Of a stretch of 64,000 bases of DNA, positions 19,501 through 29,453 are shown in pieces (the stretch's first letter is position 1; each line of letters opens with the position of its first letter). The notes under the pieces were generated by a model. That model was given only the letters and a program-made list of their open reading frames with translations, had not been told where the DNA came from and searched no databases. Made by a program: the position numbers and the translations under genes. Origin of the DNA: Kiritimatiellia bacterium (lineage in GTDB: Bacteria; Verrucomicrobiota; Kiritimatiellia; CAIVKH01); contig JAOSKE010000002.1 of assembly GCA_027493775.1 (NCBI GenBank), positions 471,435 to 535,434 on the forward strand, in the 5' to 3' direction.

Positions 19501-19530
19501 CGGCGCGCCCGGCGGTCACGCCCTACCCAC
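19501..19530. repeat. GC-rich palindromic dispersed repeat fragment
   Basis: 'cggcgcgcccggcggtcacg' followed by 'ccctacccac' matches the boundary segment of the 297-bp tandem repeat at 3685-3712 and 3982-4010. It is one of at least four copies in the window. Confidence 0.6.
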
Positions 19531-19561
19531 TTCAGTGAAATCGGGAGCAACACGATAAATG

Positions 19562-19602
19562 CCTTCCGCGTATTTCCGCGCATTTCTGTGGTTAAAAACT
19601 CG
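19562..19602 (+). repeat. Dispersed repeat TTCCGCG...TTAAAAACTC, copy 1
   Basis: The stretch 'ccttccgcgtatttccgcg' through 'gttaaaaact' matches 20063-20101 with a few differences. Both copies lie in the same gene-free stretch before the aldolase gene and show no coding character. Confidence 0.55.
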
Positions 19603-19689
19603 TATCACTAATCGCCATCAGAAATCGGCTCAGTCCTCACTTTCGGTGGTTTTTGTAACGCAAAGGTCGCAAGGATCAGGAGGATGCAT

Positions 19690-19766
19690 TGTGTGGAATT
19701 AAGCGCACGGGCCAAAATTTCCAATGGTTGGAAGTCTTCTCCGAAAGGACTTCCAAGGGTTGGAAA
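19690..19766. repeat. TTCCAA-NNN-TTGGAA palindrome pair, cluster 1
   Basis: Two palindromes, TTCCAATGGTTGGAA at 19719-19733 and TTCCAAGGGTTGGAA at 19751-19765, follow the lead-in 'attaagcgcacgggcc' (19699-19714). The same lead-in and palindromes recur at 36879-36978. The cluster lies between the convergent transposase and aldolase genes. Confidence 0.75.
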
Positions 19767-19828
19767 TTTTCTACGAATTCATCCCAATTGGGCGGAATTG
19801 GCGCGAAGTTGCAGAGACGTTCAGACGC

Positions 19829-19925
19829 GAAATTTGGGAAAACCCTCCCCCATCAACTCATCAACCCATCAACCGCATCATGTGTATCCCTTTTGTGATT
19901 CAGGCAGGGCCCGACCGCCGGGCGG
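19829..19925 (+). repeat. Dispersed repeat, copy 2 (CATCAAC-rich)
   Basis: Diverged copy of 4332-4430: 'gggaaaaccctcccccatca', three CATCAAC-type units, 'gtgtatcccttttgtg' and a palindromic 'cccgaccgccgggcgggcc' tail. About 80 percent identical by eye. Confidence 0.65.
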
Positions 19926-19972
19926 GCCGGAACGTTAACGATAAATCCACACGTATCTGAATTGAGTTATTC

Positions 19973-20029
19973 CCCTCCGGTTGCAACCCCCACAACCCCC
20001 GCAGCGCGCCTGGCAGTCGCGCCCTACCA
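19973..20029. repeat. Copy of tandem-repeat boundary segment
   Basis: 'ggttgcaacccccacaaccc' then 'cctggcagtcgcgccctacc' matches 3957-4007 and 4254-4304 almost base for base. It shows that the 297-bp unit at 3.7-4.3 kb is built partly from dispersed modules. Confidence 0.7.
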
Positions 20030-20062
20030 TGCAAAACCCAATCGCGAGCTACCCCCCCAATC

Positions 20063-20101
20063 CCTTCCGCGTCCTTTCCGCGTTTTCTGCGATTAAAAAC
20101 T
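20063..20101 (+). repeat. Dispersed repeat TTCCGCG...TTAAAAACTC, copy 2
   Basis: Second copy of the element at 19562-19602, here 'cccttccgcgtcctttccgc' through 'gattaaaaac', ending about 24 bp before the aldolase terminator hairpin. Confidence 0.55.
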
Positions 20102-20116
20102 CCTTTATTTTAACGG

Positions 20117-20150
20117 ATTAAAAAGCGCCCGTCGGGGGGCCGACGGGCGC
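20117..20150 (-). terminator. Rho-independent terminator of the aldolase gene
   Basis: GCGCCCGTCGG at 20125-20135 pairs with CCGACGGGCGC at 20140-20150, an 11-bp perfect stem with a four-base loop. Read on the minus strand it is followed by CTTTTTAAT, a T-run at 20124-20117. It lies 24 bp after the aldolase stop. Confidence 0.9.
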
Positions 20151-20173
20151 GTGAGGGTTTTGACGTTAGCCGA

Positions 20174-21217
20174 TTATTTCTTGGCGTAGCGGGCGGCCAT
20201 GTCAACGAGGGTGATCTGCTTGATCTTGTCCGCGTTCCCGGCCTGACCGAAGGCGGTCATGCGATCCACGCAGACCTTCTTCATCGCTTCGCGTGCAGGC
20301 TTGAGGTAATCACGCGGGTCGAATTTCTCAGGGGCCTCGGCAAACAGTTTGCGAATGGCGCCGGTGACGGCAAGGCGGTTGTCCGTGTCCACATTGATCT
20401 TGCGGACGCCGTGCTTGATGCCGAGCTGAATTTCTTCGACCGGCACGCCCCACGTCGGCCGGAGTTTGCCGCCGTATTTGTTGATAATGTCCTGCAGGTA
20501 TTGCTCGACGGAAGAGCTGCCGTGCATGACGAGGTGGGTGTTGGGGAGTTTGGCGTGGATTTTCTTGATGGTGTCCATCGAAAGAACCGCGCCGTCCGGT
20601 TTGCGGGTGAACTTGTACGCGCCGTGACTGGTGCCGATGGCAACGGCAAGGGCGTCCACGCCGGTGTCTTTGACAAAGCGCTCCGCATCCTCTGCGCTGG
20701 TGAGCAACTGCGAGTGGTCGAGGACGCCTTCCGCGCCGTGGCCGTCTTCCTTCTCGCCCATTCCCGACTCAAGGGAGCCGAGCACGCCGATTTCGCCTTC
20801 GACGGAGACGCCAACCATGTGCGCCATCTCGACGACCTTCTTTGTCACTTCGACGTTGTACTCGTAGGTTGACGGTGTTTTGCCGTCGGCCATCAGTGAG
20901 CCGTCCATCATGACGGAGGTGAAGCCGTTCATAATCGCGCTCTGACACGTCGCGGGGCTGTTTCCGTGGTCGAGGTGCATGGCAATAGGGATGTTGGGAT
21001 ACAACTCGGCAGCGGCAATCATAAGGTGGCGCAGGTAGTTATCCTGAGCGTAGGAGCGGGCGCCGCGCGAGGCCTGAATGATGACCGGGGAGTTGGTCTC
21101 CTTTGCGGCCTCCATGATGGCCTGAATCTGCTCCATATTGTTGACGTTGAACGCGGCGAGACCGTAACCGTTTTCGGCGGCGTGATCCAGCAGTGCGCGC
21201 ATAGGTACCAATGACAT
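20174..21217 (-). CDS. fba: Class II fructose-1,6-bisphosphate aldolase
   Basis: 347 aa, zinc-dependent aldolase that splits fructose 1,6-bisphosphate into two triose phosphates (or the reverse). Seen: '[18 protein letters not shown]' at the start, the zinc/catalytic 'AMHLDHG', '[12 protein letters not shown]', '[10 protein letters not shown]' and 'VMHGSSSV' motifs, and '[11 protein letters not shown]' binding the phosphate. All key residues are present. GGAGG lies 9 bp before the ATG, a good promoter upstream, and a clear terminator downstream, so it is a single-gene transcript. Confidence 0.97.
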   Translation of the reverse strand: MSLVPMRALLDHAAENGYGLAAFNVNNMEQIQAIMEAAKETNSPVIIQASRGARSYAQDNYLRHLMIAAAELYPNIPIAMHLDHGNSPATCQSAIMNGFTSVMMDGSLMADGKTPSTYEYNVEVTKKVVEMAHMVGVSVEGEIGVLGSLESGMGEKEDGHGAEGVLDHSQLLTSAEDAERFVKDTGVDALAVAIGTSHGAYKFTRKPDGAVLSMDTIKKIHAKLPNTHLVMHGSSSVEQYLQDIINKYGGKLRPTWGVPVEEIQLGIKHGVRKINVDTDNRLAVTGAIRKLFAEAPEKFDPRDYLKPAREAMKKVCVDRMTAFGQAGNADKIKQITLVDMAARYAKK

Positions 21218-21256
21218 GACTCGAATCCTCCGTTAAGGGGTTGAAATATTCGGTCT

Positions 21257-21285
21257 GGTATAGGGCGGAGCACAGTGCGGGTCAA
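21257..21285 (-). promoter_or_regulatory. Sigma70-like promoter for fba
   Basis: On the minus strand TTGACC (21285-21280) and TATACC (21262-21257) are separated by 17 bp and sit 40 bp before the aldolase ATG. This is one of the best promoter matches in the window. Confidence 0.55.
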
Positions 21286-21341
21286 GGCGAACCGGACACT
21301 TTGGGGTGCATTTTAAACGCTTTGTTATCGGGCTTTCCGCG

Positions 21342-21371
21342 TTGGCAATGGACAAACGGATGGCGTACGCT
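21342..21371 (+). promoter_or_regulatory. Possible promoter for the ferredoxin gene
   Basis: TTGGCA at 21342-21347 and TACGCT at 21366-21371, 18 bp apart, lie about 28 bp before the chosen ATG at 21399. The -10 match is modest. If real, it rules out the longer reading frame start at 21306. Confidence 0.35.
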
Positions 21372-21398
21372 GACTTTAGCGAACTGGGGGATTTTTTG

Positions 21399-21758
21399 AT
21401 GTCCGAACTTAGCAAACGCGCTGAAAAGATGGGGGTGCCGAAGATTCGACACCACATCTTCCTTTGCGCCGACCAGACCACACCAAAATGCTGCACAAAA
21501 GAAGGTGGGCTGGAAGCGTGGGAGTACCTGAAACGACGGCTGGATGAATTACATTTGACTGGCGATGGTGGCGTGTATCGGACAAAAGCAAATTGCCTGC
21601 GAATTTGCCGCGAAGGGCCGATCGCAGTGGTCTATCCTGAAGGGGTCTGGTACCATTCCTGCGCACCGGAGGTATTGGAGCGAATTATCCAAGAGCACTT
21701 GATTGGTGGCCGAATTGTAAGCGAGTATGTATTCCATTCGCGCTCCACTTCTTTTTGA
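21399..21758 (+). CDS. Thioredoxin-like [2Fe-2S] ferredoxin
   Basis: 119 aa from ATG 21399, preceded by GGGGG 8 bp upstream. It has the four-cysteine pattern of thioredoxin-fold [2Fe-2S] proteins: C in '[15 protein letters not shown]' (first ligand plus following Cys) and two more in '[13 protein letters not shown]'. 'VVYPEGVWY' and a C-terminal helix follow. It probably carries electrons or helps cluster storage; the partner is unknown. The end overlaps the untranslated lead of the next gene, with the protease start 26 bp downstream. Confidence 0.85.
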   Translation: MSELSKRAEKMGVPKIRHHIFLCADQTTPKCCTKEGGLEAWEYLKRRLDELHLTGDGGVYRTKANCLRICREGPIAVVYPEGVWYHSCAPEVLERIIQEHLIGGRIVSEYVFHSRSTSF

Positions 21759-21783
21759 ACGTGGAAGCGCACACAAGGTCAGA

Positions 21784-24018
21784 ATGAAACAGTTTATGAA
21801 ATTACGCTTCCCGATTATCGCCCTGCTCCTCCTCGTACTCGGCTGCGCCCCAGCCGCGCAGTCTGCAAGCGAATCGGGGCTTAGTGAGGCCGCCCAAGTC
21901 GCGCAGGACAGCAAGCCGGAACTAAAACCGGATGCGCAACACGCGCGCGCCGCAAAGTTGCTGGCACTGAACCTACCACTGCGTCACTTGAGCCGCGAGC
22001 CTCTCGATGATTCCATCGCGACAAATGCCCTGACAATCTACCTCGATCAGCTCGATTTCGAGCATGTGTACTTCCTGCAGTCAGATGTTGATGAGTTCGA
22101 AAAGTCGGGTGAACTACTCGATGACCAATTACGCGCGGGCGACCTCAACTTCGCCTTTCGGGTGTACGACACGTTTAAGAAACGGGTTGAAAACCGGGTC
22201 GCCTATGTGAAAGAGCTGCTTGCTCGTGGATTTGATGTAACCAAGGACGAGTCCTATGCATGGAAGCGGAAGGATGCACCGCGTGCGCAGACGGAGGCGG
22301 AGTGGGACGAACTTTGGCGGCAGAAGATAAAGAACGAGTTTGTTGCCTACTCGGTTTCGCGCAGCATCGGAAGCAGTGAACTGCCCGACCTAGGTAGTTC
22401 CACGGTCACCAACGCCTCACTCGCGGCGCAACTGAAGATGAAGCCGGAGGAGCGGATTCTTAAAAACTATGATCAGTTTTTAACCGTACTCCAAGACAAC
22501 GACGCGAACTGGGTGGCCGAGCGTTATTTGAACGCCTTTGCTCGCGCGTATGATCCGCATTCAGATTATATGTCGCCGTGGGGCGTCGAGGATTTTGAGA
22601 TTGGAATGAAACTTTCCTTGCAGGGCATCGGTGCGCTGCTGAGCAACGACGACGGTGCCGCAAAAGTCGAACGCCTCATTCCAGGCGGCCCGGCGGAGCG
22701 CGATGGCCGGCTCAAGGCGGGTGACAGAATCATTGCGGTCGCACAAAGCGACGGCGAACCGGTGGACGTGTTGCACTGGCCCTTGAGCCGCACCGTCCGA
22801 CTGATTCGCGGCGAAAAAGGCAGCAAAGTGGTATTGACGGTCATTCCTGCGGACAACGCGAGTGGCGCGGGGATTGAAACCATTGATCTTGTTCGTGACG
22901 AAGTGAAACTGGAAGATCAGGCCGCGAAGAGCGAGATGAAAACGGTGACGGGTGAAGATGGGATCACTCGCAAAATCGGATTGATCACCCTGCCCGACTT
23001 CTACGCGGATATGAGGGGCCTTGGAAACAACAAGGATGCGCGCAGCTCCTCAAAGGACGTCGAAAAACTACTCACCGATCTGCGCGATGAAGGTGCGGAG
23101 GGCATCATTCTCGATCTACGCAACAACGGCGGCGGTTCACTCGCCGACGCGATCCAGATGACGGGTCTGTTTTTCAGAAACGGCCCGGTAGTGCAGGTGC
23201 GCGATCAGCGCCGCGTTCAGCCGCTCAACGATCCAAATCCCGGCGCAACATTTCATGGGCCGGTCGCTGTGCTCGTGAATCGTCTCAGCGCATCAGCGTC
23301 CGAGATTCTAGCTGGCGCACTCCAAGACTACTCGCGCGCAATTATCATCGGCGACTCGAAGACCCACGGCAAAGGCACGGTACAGACACTGCTACCGCTG
23401 AGCAGTGTGAATACGAATGTCGGACAAATCAAAATCACCACCGCCAGCTTTTACCGCATCGCGGGCGGCTCAACCCAACTGCGCGGCGTGGAGCCGGACA
23501 TCGTCATCCCTTCCCCGCTTGAAACAATGGATATCGGCGAAGAAACGCTCCCCAATGCGCTCCCCTGGACACAGGTTGCGGCAGCGTACTACAAACCCGC
23601 AACAGAGCTTCCGATCATTATTCATGAGCTTGAACAGCGCTCAAAACTCCGGCTCGCCAGCTCTGAAAAATACGCAACGTACACCAACCTGCTCGCTCAG
23701 ATTGCGGAGCGTCAACGCGCGCCGACAATCACACTGAATCTTGATACGCGACTAAAACTCGCCGAGAGCGAACGCGATCTTCGCAAGGCGATTGACGTGG
23801 AGTCTCAGGATAGTTCGATCAACGCGACACAGGTAAAAGCGCCGGACGGAAACATCGCCACAGACGAAACCGCAGAACAGGATGAAGCGGTTGGAGCTGG
23901 CGACAAGGAAGAACCGAAACGCACGGACTTCGTTCTCGACGAATCTCTACAAGTTCTCTGCGACTGGCTGTCCCTGGAAGAAAATACCAGCTCAGTCGGC
24001 GCGACGAACACGCCCTGA
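21784..24018 (+). CDS. prc: C-terminal (tail-specific) processing protease, S41A, lipoprotein
   Basis: 744 aa from ATG 21784. Lipoprotein signal with 'LLLLVLGC'. The order is: Tsp N-terminal helical domain with 'YLDQLDFEHVYFLQSDVDEF', a PDZ domain ('EDFEIGMKLSLQGIGALL'), and the S41 protease core with catalytic Ser in 'NRLSASASEILAGAL' and Lys in 'SKTHGKGTVQTL'. A C-terminal domain of about 180 aa follows, as in Prc/Tsp. It cleaves proteins at their C-termini in the periplasm, for example on cell-wall or lipoprotein targets. The gene is intact, and length and motifs agree with Prc. Confidence 0.93.
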   Translation: MKQFMKLRFPIIALLLLVLGCAPAAQSASESGLSEAAQVAQDSKPELKPDAQHARAAKLLALNLPLRHLSREPLDDSIATNALTIYLDQLDFEHVYFLQSDVDEFEKSGELLDDQLRAGDLNFAFRVYDTFKKRVENRVAYVKELLARGFDVTKDESYAWKRKDAPRAQTEAEWDELWRQKIKNEFVAYSVSRSIGSSELPDLGSSTVTNASLAAQLKMKPEERILKNYDQFLTVLQDNDANWVAERYLNAFARAYDPHSDYMSPWGVEDFEIGMKLSLQGIGALLSNDDGAAKVERLIPGGPAERDGRLKAGDRIIAVAQSDGEPVDVLHWPLSRTVRLIRGEKGSKVVLTVIPADNASGAGIETIDLVRDEVKLEDQAAKSEMKTVTGEDGITRKIGLITLPDFYADMRGLGNNKDARSSSKDVEKLLTDLRDEGAEGIILDLRNNGGGSLADAIQMTGLFFRNGPVVQVRDQRRVQPLNDPNPGATFHGPVAVLVNRLSASASEILAGALQDYSRAIIIGDSKTHGKGTVQTLLPLSSVNTNVGQIKITTASFYRIAGGSTQLRGVEPDIVIPSPLETMDIGEETLPNALPWTQVAAAYYKPATELPIIIHELEQRSKLRLASSEKYATYTNLLAQIAERQRAPTITLNLDTRLKLAESERDLRKAIDVESQDSSINATQVKAPDGNIATDETAEQDEAVGAGDKEEPKRTDFVLDESLQVLCDWLSLEENTSSVGATNTP

Positions 24019-24046
24019 CCTCGGCCTTTCGCGGTTACAAACGCGG

Positions 24047-24607
24047 CTATTCCGAATCAATGGTTCGGATCACCCGCGCGGGGCAGCCTGCGATGACAAC
24101 GTTGTCTCCGAAACTCTTCGTCACGACAGCGCCCGAGGCGACGACGACGTTGTCGCCCAGCGTAACCCCGGGGTTGATGACGGCGTGACCGCCGATCCAG
24201 CAGTTGTCGCCAATCGTGATCGGCTTCGCAAATTCAATGCCGCTGATTCGTTCGCGCGGGTTGAGCGGATGCGCAGCGGTATAAATGCCCACACACGGAG
24301 CGAGCATCGCGTTTTTGCCAATTCGCACCTCGGCCACGTCCAGAATCACGCAGTTGTAATTGGCGTAGAAATTCTCGCCGACGTGGATATTCGTGCCGTA
24401 ATCACAGCTAAACGTTGGTTCGATATAAATAGTTTGACCGGTTCCTCCGAACAGTGATTTCAAAATCGCGACTCGACGCTCCAGTTCGCGCGGCCCGGTT
24501 TTATTGAATTCCGCCATTTTTTCGCGGGCGACAAAACGGCGCTCCGTCAAATCCGGATCCGTCGGATTGTAACGCTCGCTTGCAATCATTTTTTCCCATT
24601 CTGTCAT
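24047..24607 (-). CDS. Maltose/galactoside O-acetyltransferase family (left-handed beta-helix)
   Basis: 186 aa. Starts 'MTEWEKMIASERYNPTDPDL', the typical Maa N-terminus, and shows hexapeptide repeats from about 70 onward, including 'GENFYANYNCVILD', the catalytic His in 'AAHPLNPRER', and 'IGDNCWIGGHAVINPGVTLG'. It transfers acetyl from acetyl-CoA to a sugar hydroxyl. The physiological acceptor is usually unclear in this family. Stands alone, convergent with prc. Confidence 0.92.
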   Translation of the reverse strand: MTEWEKMIASERYNPTDPDLTERRFVAREKMAEFNKTGPRELERRVAILKSLFGGTGQTIYIEPTFSCDYGTNIHVGENFYANYNCVILDVAEVRIGKNAMLAPCVGIYTAAHPLNPRERISGIEFAKPITIGDNCWIGGHAVINPGVTLGDNVVVASGAVVTKSFGDNVVIAGCPARVIRTIDSE

Positions 24608-24722
24608 TTCATAACTCCAACAAGTTCAAGGAGGCAGTCTAGTGATTTCTCTACCGTGTGTCCTTTCCATAATTGTTGTGTTCGCATTGAAATAATACGC
24701 CCGTGCGCATACGGTCTTTGTC

Positions 24723-26837
24723 ATGACTGAAGCGAACGATGACAACCCTGCGCGTGAACGTGCGTTTGATTATGTGCGCCACACGGGGCGCAATCTCTTC
24801 CTAACCGGCAAGGCGGGAACCGGAAAAACGACCTTCTTGCGCGAACTCAAAACGAAATTGCCGAAACAAGTTGTAATCGTCGCGCCAACCGGCGTCGCCG
24901 CAATCAACGCGGGCGGCGTGACGATGCACTCGTTTTTCCAGCTCCCTTTCGGTCCACTAACCGGACGCAATGGCGAACAGCGCCCATACCGGTTCTCACG
25001 CGAAAAGATCGCGATGATTCAGGGCATGGACCTTCTGGTAATTGATGAAATCAGCATGGTGCGAGCGGACGTGTTGGATGCGGTGGACGACGTGTTGCGA
25101 CGCTACCGAAAGGCGAATCGCCCGTTCGGCGGCGTACAATTATTGATGATCGGCGACCTCCAACAGCTTTCTCCGGTCGTTCGCGAAGACGACTGGGAGC
25201 TGCTCAAACAACAGTACGACACCGCCTATTTTTTCGGCAGCCATGCCTTGCGCGAGGCGGATTATCTCTGCATTGAGCTGACCCACGTCTATCGCCAGCA
25301 ACAAGGCCGTTTTCTCGACATTCTTAATCAAGTGCGCGAGAACCGGGTAACGAATGACGGCCTGCGCGAGCTGAATAGTCGTCATATTCCGAACTTTTCG
25401 CCGCCCGACGGCGAGGATTACATCACGCTCTGCACACACAACGCTCAGGCACAGCGAATCAACGACACACAACTGCGCGCACTTTCGGCGAAATCGTCTT
25501 GTTTCGATGCAACCCTAGAAGGCGACTTTCCCGAATCATCCTTTCCGGTGGATCCGCGCATTGAACTAAAGGTCGGTGCACAGGTGATGTTTATGAAAAA
25601 TGACACCTCGCCAATGAAGCAATTTTACAACGGAAAAATCGGGCGCGTGGTTGAAATCCTAAGCAACAGCGTGCGCGTTGAATGCCCGGGCGATCCCGAA
25701 GCAATCACGGTCAAACCGATGGAATGGCAAAATTTCAAGTACGCCATTGATCCACTCACAAACAAAATTGCGGAGACCGTCGAGGGAACGTTCAAACAGA
25801 TTCCGCTCAAACTCGCGTGGGCAATTACGATTCATAAAAGCCAGGGGCTGACGTTTGATCGTGCGATCATCGCCGCCGACGCCTCTTTCGCACACGGCCA
25901 AGTCTATGTTGCGCTCTCACGTTGTAGAACGCTCGAAGGACTCGTGCTGCATACGCCGCTCCGCCAAAGCAGCATCATCGTGGACTCCGCTGTCGCTGAT
26001 TATACGGCCGAGGTTGAAACGCGACATCCGACGGAAGAGAGCCTTCGCGTGGATCGCCTGACGTATCAGCGCGAGCTGCTCGCCGATACGTTCAGTTTCC
26101 ATCGTCTGCGCTATCAGCTAAACAAACTCTTGGAGCTAACCGATCTTTATCGCGGAAGTTTCGCGCCCGGTCTTGCGGAGCGCTTTGGCCACTTGCATGA
26201 TATTGCGCAGAAGGAGCTCGTTGCGAACGGCGAGGCGTTTTTATTGCAGATTGACCGTGTCCTGACGAGCGAGTCCGACGCGGAAAAGAATCTGCTCCTT
26301 CGCGAGCGCCTGCAAAAAGCCGCCTCCTATTTCGGAGACAAACTATCCGAAGAAATTCTCGACCCATTAATGAACGCCGATTACGAGACGGATAACAAAA
26401 CGGTGCGCAGCCAAATCCTGAAGCTCAAGGAACGAGCGGAGAAAGAGGCACAAGTTCGGCTGGCCAGTGTGCAGGTCTGTGCGCCTTCGTTCAATGTACA
26501 GCTACTTCTCGCCGCGCGCTCAGCGGCAGCGCTTGCCGGAAGTGGCACACCGACAAAGAAGAAGCAAAAGAAGGCTCGTTCTCGCGCCCCCGAGAGCGAC
26601 GTCTTCGCGACGATTGCCGACTCTCCGCTTCTCGACGCTCTGCGCGAGTGGCGAACAGAGCAGGCTGCAAATCTGGGCGTCCCCGCTTATCATCTCATCT
26701 CTCAGAAAACGCTGTACGCGCTGGTCGCAGAAATGCCCAAAACAACATTCGCGCTATCCAAAATCCACGGAATCGGCCCGAAGAAACTGGAACGATACGG
26801 CGAGGCGATTCTTGAAATCGTTCGTGAGAATACATAG
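24723..26837 (+). CDS. PIF1-like/RecD-like helicase with C-terminal HRDC domain
   Basis: 704 aa. N-terminal ATPase with Walker A 'LTGKAGTGKTTFLREL' and Walker B 'LLVIDEISMVRADVLD', then 'IGDLQQLSPVV', 'YRQQQGRFLDILN', and the final helicase motif 'TIHKSQGLTFDRAII...YVALSRCR'. A Lys/Arg-rich linker ('KKKQKKARSRAP') leads to an HRDC domain ('LLDALREWRTEQAANLGVPA') at about 615-704, which binds DNA in RecQ-type proteins. It probably unwinds forks or recombination intermediates. It stands alone with a convergent neighbour 15 bp away. Confidence 0.92.
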   Translation: MTEANDDNPARERAFDYVRHTGRNLFLTGKAGTGKTTFLRELKTKLPKQVVIVAPTGVAAINAGGVTMHSFFQLPFGPLTGRNGEQRPYRFSREKIAMIQGMDLLVIDEISMVRADVLDAVDDVLRRYRKANRPFGGVQLLMIGDLQQLSPVVREDDWELLKQQYDTAYFFGSHALREADYLCIELTHVYRQQQGRFLDILNQVRENRVTNDGLRELNSRHIPNFSPPDGEDYITLCTHNAQAQRINDTQLRALSAKSSCFDATLEGDFPESSFPVDPRIELKVGAQVMFMKNDTSPMKQFYNGKIGRVVEILSNSVRVECPGDPEAITVKPMEWQNFKYAIDPLTNKIAETVEGTFKQIPLKLAWAITIHKSQGLTFDRAIIAADASFAHGQVYVALSRCRTLEGLVLHTPLRQSSIIVDSAVADYTAEVETRHPTEESLRVDRLTYQRELLADTFSFHRLRYQLNKLLELTDLYRGSFAPGLAERFGHLHDIAQKELVANGEAFLLQIDRVLTSESDAEKNLLLRERLQKAASYFGDKLSEEILDPLMNADYETDNKTVRSQILKLKERAEKEAQVRLASVQVCAPSFNVQLLLAARSAAALAGSGTPTKKKQKKARSRAPESDVFATIADSPLLDALREWRTEQAANLGVPAYHLISQKTLYALVAEMPKTTFALSKIHGIGPKKLERYGEAILEIVRENT

Positions 26838-26852
26838 CGCCGCAGCGAAACA

Positions 26853-29314
26853 TCAGGGCTTCACGAGACGAAAGAAGCCTTGGGTGGAACCTGGAAGTTC
26901 ATCAGCAGAGATGTACGCGCTCTTCGCATCCTCCTGGATGGCGATATTCGTTGGCGAAAAATCACTCCACTCTGCGGGCGTGAGCGTCGGTGAGGATTGA
27001 AGCGAAAAACCTGTATCAGGCAGCGACCAAATCACAACCAACTCACCCTGCTCCGCGCGTTCGACGCGCAACTCGGGCGGTTCGACAGCGATTGGGGTGA
27101 AACGTGTGACAGATCGGCCATTGCTGCTGATCCACACCGTTCCTTCACGATAGGGTCAACCGCAACGGCCAACGCATTTGCCATTCGATTTCCCGCCCGA
27201 GTGATCTCGCCCCACCTTGAACCGGCATCTTCAGAATAATAAACCCTTGTGAAGGAATCACCCGTGCGCCGACCGAGCACCGCAACGCGATCGCCCACAG
27301 CATCCACATCAAACACGCTCGTGAAATCATCCACCGCCACCCACGACGCGCCTCCGTCCGTACTGCGGGCGAGTCCAACGTTTTGATCGCAACACGTTCC
27401 AATCCACAAGTGTCCACCCAGCGCCGCGTCGGCAGCCATGACGCCGTAGTTGGGAAGACCGGTGTTCACCAGAGACCAATTTGCTCCACGATTGGTGGAC
27501 TTGTAGAAGCCGCGATTGTTAAGGAAAAGGTAACGCACGTTGTTGTTTGTCGCATCCACCTCAAGGTCTGCGTTCCAGGAAAATTGCGATCCGTAATCCG
27601 TGCTGGTGGGCAACCCGATGACACGACTGAATGTTGATCCGCCATTCGTACTGCGATACACGCCGCCATTACTTCCGTTGTCTGTGCCGGAAAGCGCGAC
27701 GAGAATATCGTCCGGATTATCGCGCGACGCGACGGCGCTGACGATATAGCGGCCACTCTGATTCGGCAGTCCGCTCTGCGCCCGCACACTCCACGTCACG
27801 CCGTTGTTTGTGCTGACAAAAATTCGTGGCCAGTCAGTGCGTTCGTCACCGCCCAGCGCGAGAACACGATTGCTTGAAGCAAGCATGGCGTGACTCAACG
27901 CGAGATCGTTGGGATAAAGCATCGGCGTGGAAATGTAGCGAGAGACCGAACCGCTTCCTCCACCATCCAACACAACCGCGCCCGCGTGATCTGCCATCGG
28001 CAAATACACGACCGTGGAGTTTGTCGGATGAAAGTTCACTTTGAATGCAACCACTTCATCAATGCCGCCGACGATATATTGCCAGGAAGCGCCGCCATTT
28101 GTTGTCCGGAACGGCCCGTAGCCACCGGCCATAAACCAGCGATTAGAATCGGTTGGATCCTGCACGAGTGCATTGCGCCCTCCCTCGATGATCGTCGGCG
28201 CGGGCGTTCGCTGCCATGCAGGCATTGCGCCGGAGAGCGCATCGGTCGGCGTCCACGTGCCCCCGGATGACCGAATTTGAGTGCGTAGGCTGTCGGGGCC
28301 ATATTCGTATCCGCCGTACAGGCTTCCGCTGACTATACGCCCGTCCGCGAGCACCGCGAGCAGTGGCGCGGGATCGTAGGATTCCCAATCCATGCCTGGC
28401 CACGAGATGTCGGCCCAGGTGTACGTCCCGACATTGCTCCAATCTGTCGCAGTGCACTCGAAAAGCAGATTGGCATACGCGCTGTTTCCACCTGCAAGAA
28501 GCACGTCCCCATTCGGTTCACGCACAATTCGCCAGCAACCGGTCGGTGCGCCCACGCCATTCTTTGTGCCGGTCAGCTTTGTCCACGTTGCGCCTTCGTT
28601 AATACTCACCCACACACCACCCGGCCCGCCAAAGCCGGAAGCGCCGACCCAAATATCGGAACGACCTTCAGGCGGCAGACTGATGGAAACAAATTGCGCA
28701 GTTCCGAATGTGGCCTGGCCCAGCCGTGTCCACGCCGCGCCGGCATTTGTGCTGCGCCACAACCCGCCTCCGCGTGAGCCTGCCCAAACCTCGCTGTCGT
28801 TGCCATCGCGAATGGCGATGCACTCCCCACCCCACCGCTCCTCGTCGTTGCCGGAAAAATTGATTCCGCTTTTAACCCGCGACCAATTCGTCCCGCCATC
28901 CGTCGTCTTCCACACCCCCGCGCCGTCGTTATTGTACGACGTACCGATACATTGATAGACCGTATTCGGATCGCCACTCGCAATCGCAATGCCCTGCACA
29001 AAATGAGAAGCGCCGCCGGTCAACTCGCCACTGAGATAAATCCACGAATCGCCATGATCGTCCGACCGATAAACGCCGCCCACATCGGTGCGACCATACA
29101 ACCGACCATCGCGATGCACCGCCAACCCTGTGAACCAACCACCGCAATCCGTATCCATTTGCCGGAACTCGCCGGGAATCACTTCGGCCGTTGCCATAGA
29201 AAGCGCGAGCGCGGCTGTTACCCACAGCGTCAAAAAGTTTTTCGCGATGCCGAAAGCGCGGATGTGAAGACACCAACCCGTATGGTGTGGCGAACATGTA
29301 GTTGCAGCAGTCAC
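26853..29314 (-). CDS. Exported sialidase-like BNR beta-propeller with C-terminal sandwich domain (frameshifted)
   Basis: About 820 aa. GTG start at 29314 follows AAGGAGGAG, then a long signal peptide ending 'ALALSMATAE'. Many Asp-box (S-x-D-x-G-x-x-W) repeats: 'RSDDHGDSWIY', 'KTTDGGTNWSR', 'RSTNAGAAWTR', 'RTTNGGASWQY', 'RSTDGGASWVA', 'YSEDAGSRWGE'. These build a propeller. One base missing near 27153-27155 (GGG) shifts the frame; with it restored the reading passes to 'DPYREGTVWISSNGRSVTRF' and a C-terminal beta-sandwich ('GFSLQSSPTLTPAEW...FFRL') common in Verrucomicrobia. No sialidase catalytic set is recognisable. Secretion is likely; the ligand or substrate is unknown. Confidence 0.85.
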
Positions 29315-29453
29315 ACAACTCCTCCTTGGGCAAGAACACTCCTGTGAAACGCACTCTTCGGTTACACTACGCAGACCGGCGAGATTTGTCGTTCAAAATT
29401 ATCGCTTCGATTGCCAAGAGACTCTGCAATTCTCGGACGCTACGCTCGGCCAT

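Noticed and set aside
26853-29314. Assignment of the propeller as an active sialidase
   Set aside because: Asp boxes are clear, but the arginine triad and other catalytic residues of sialidases cannot be identified, and Asp boxes occur in many non-sialidase propellers.
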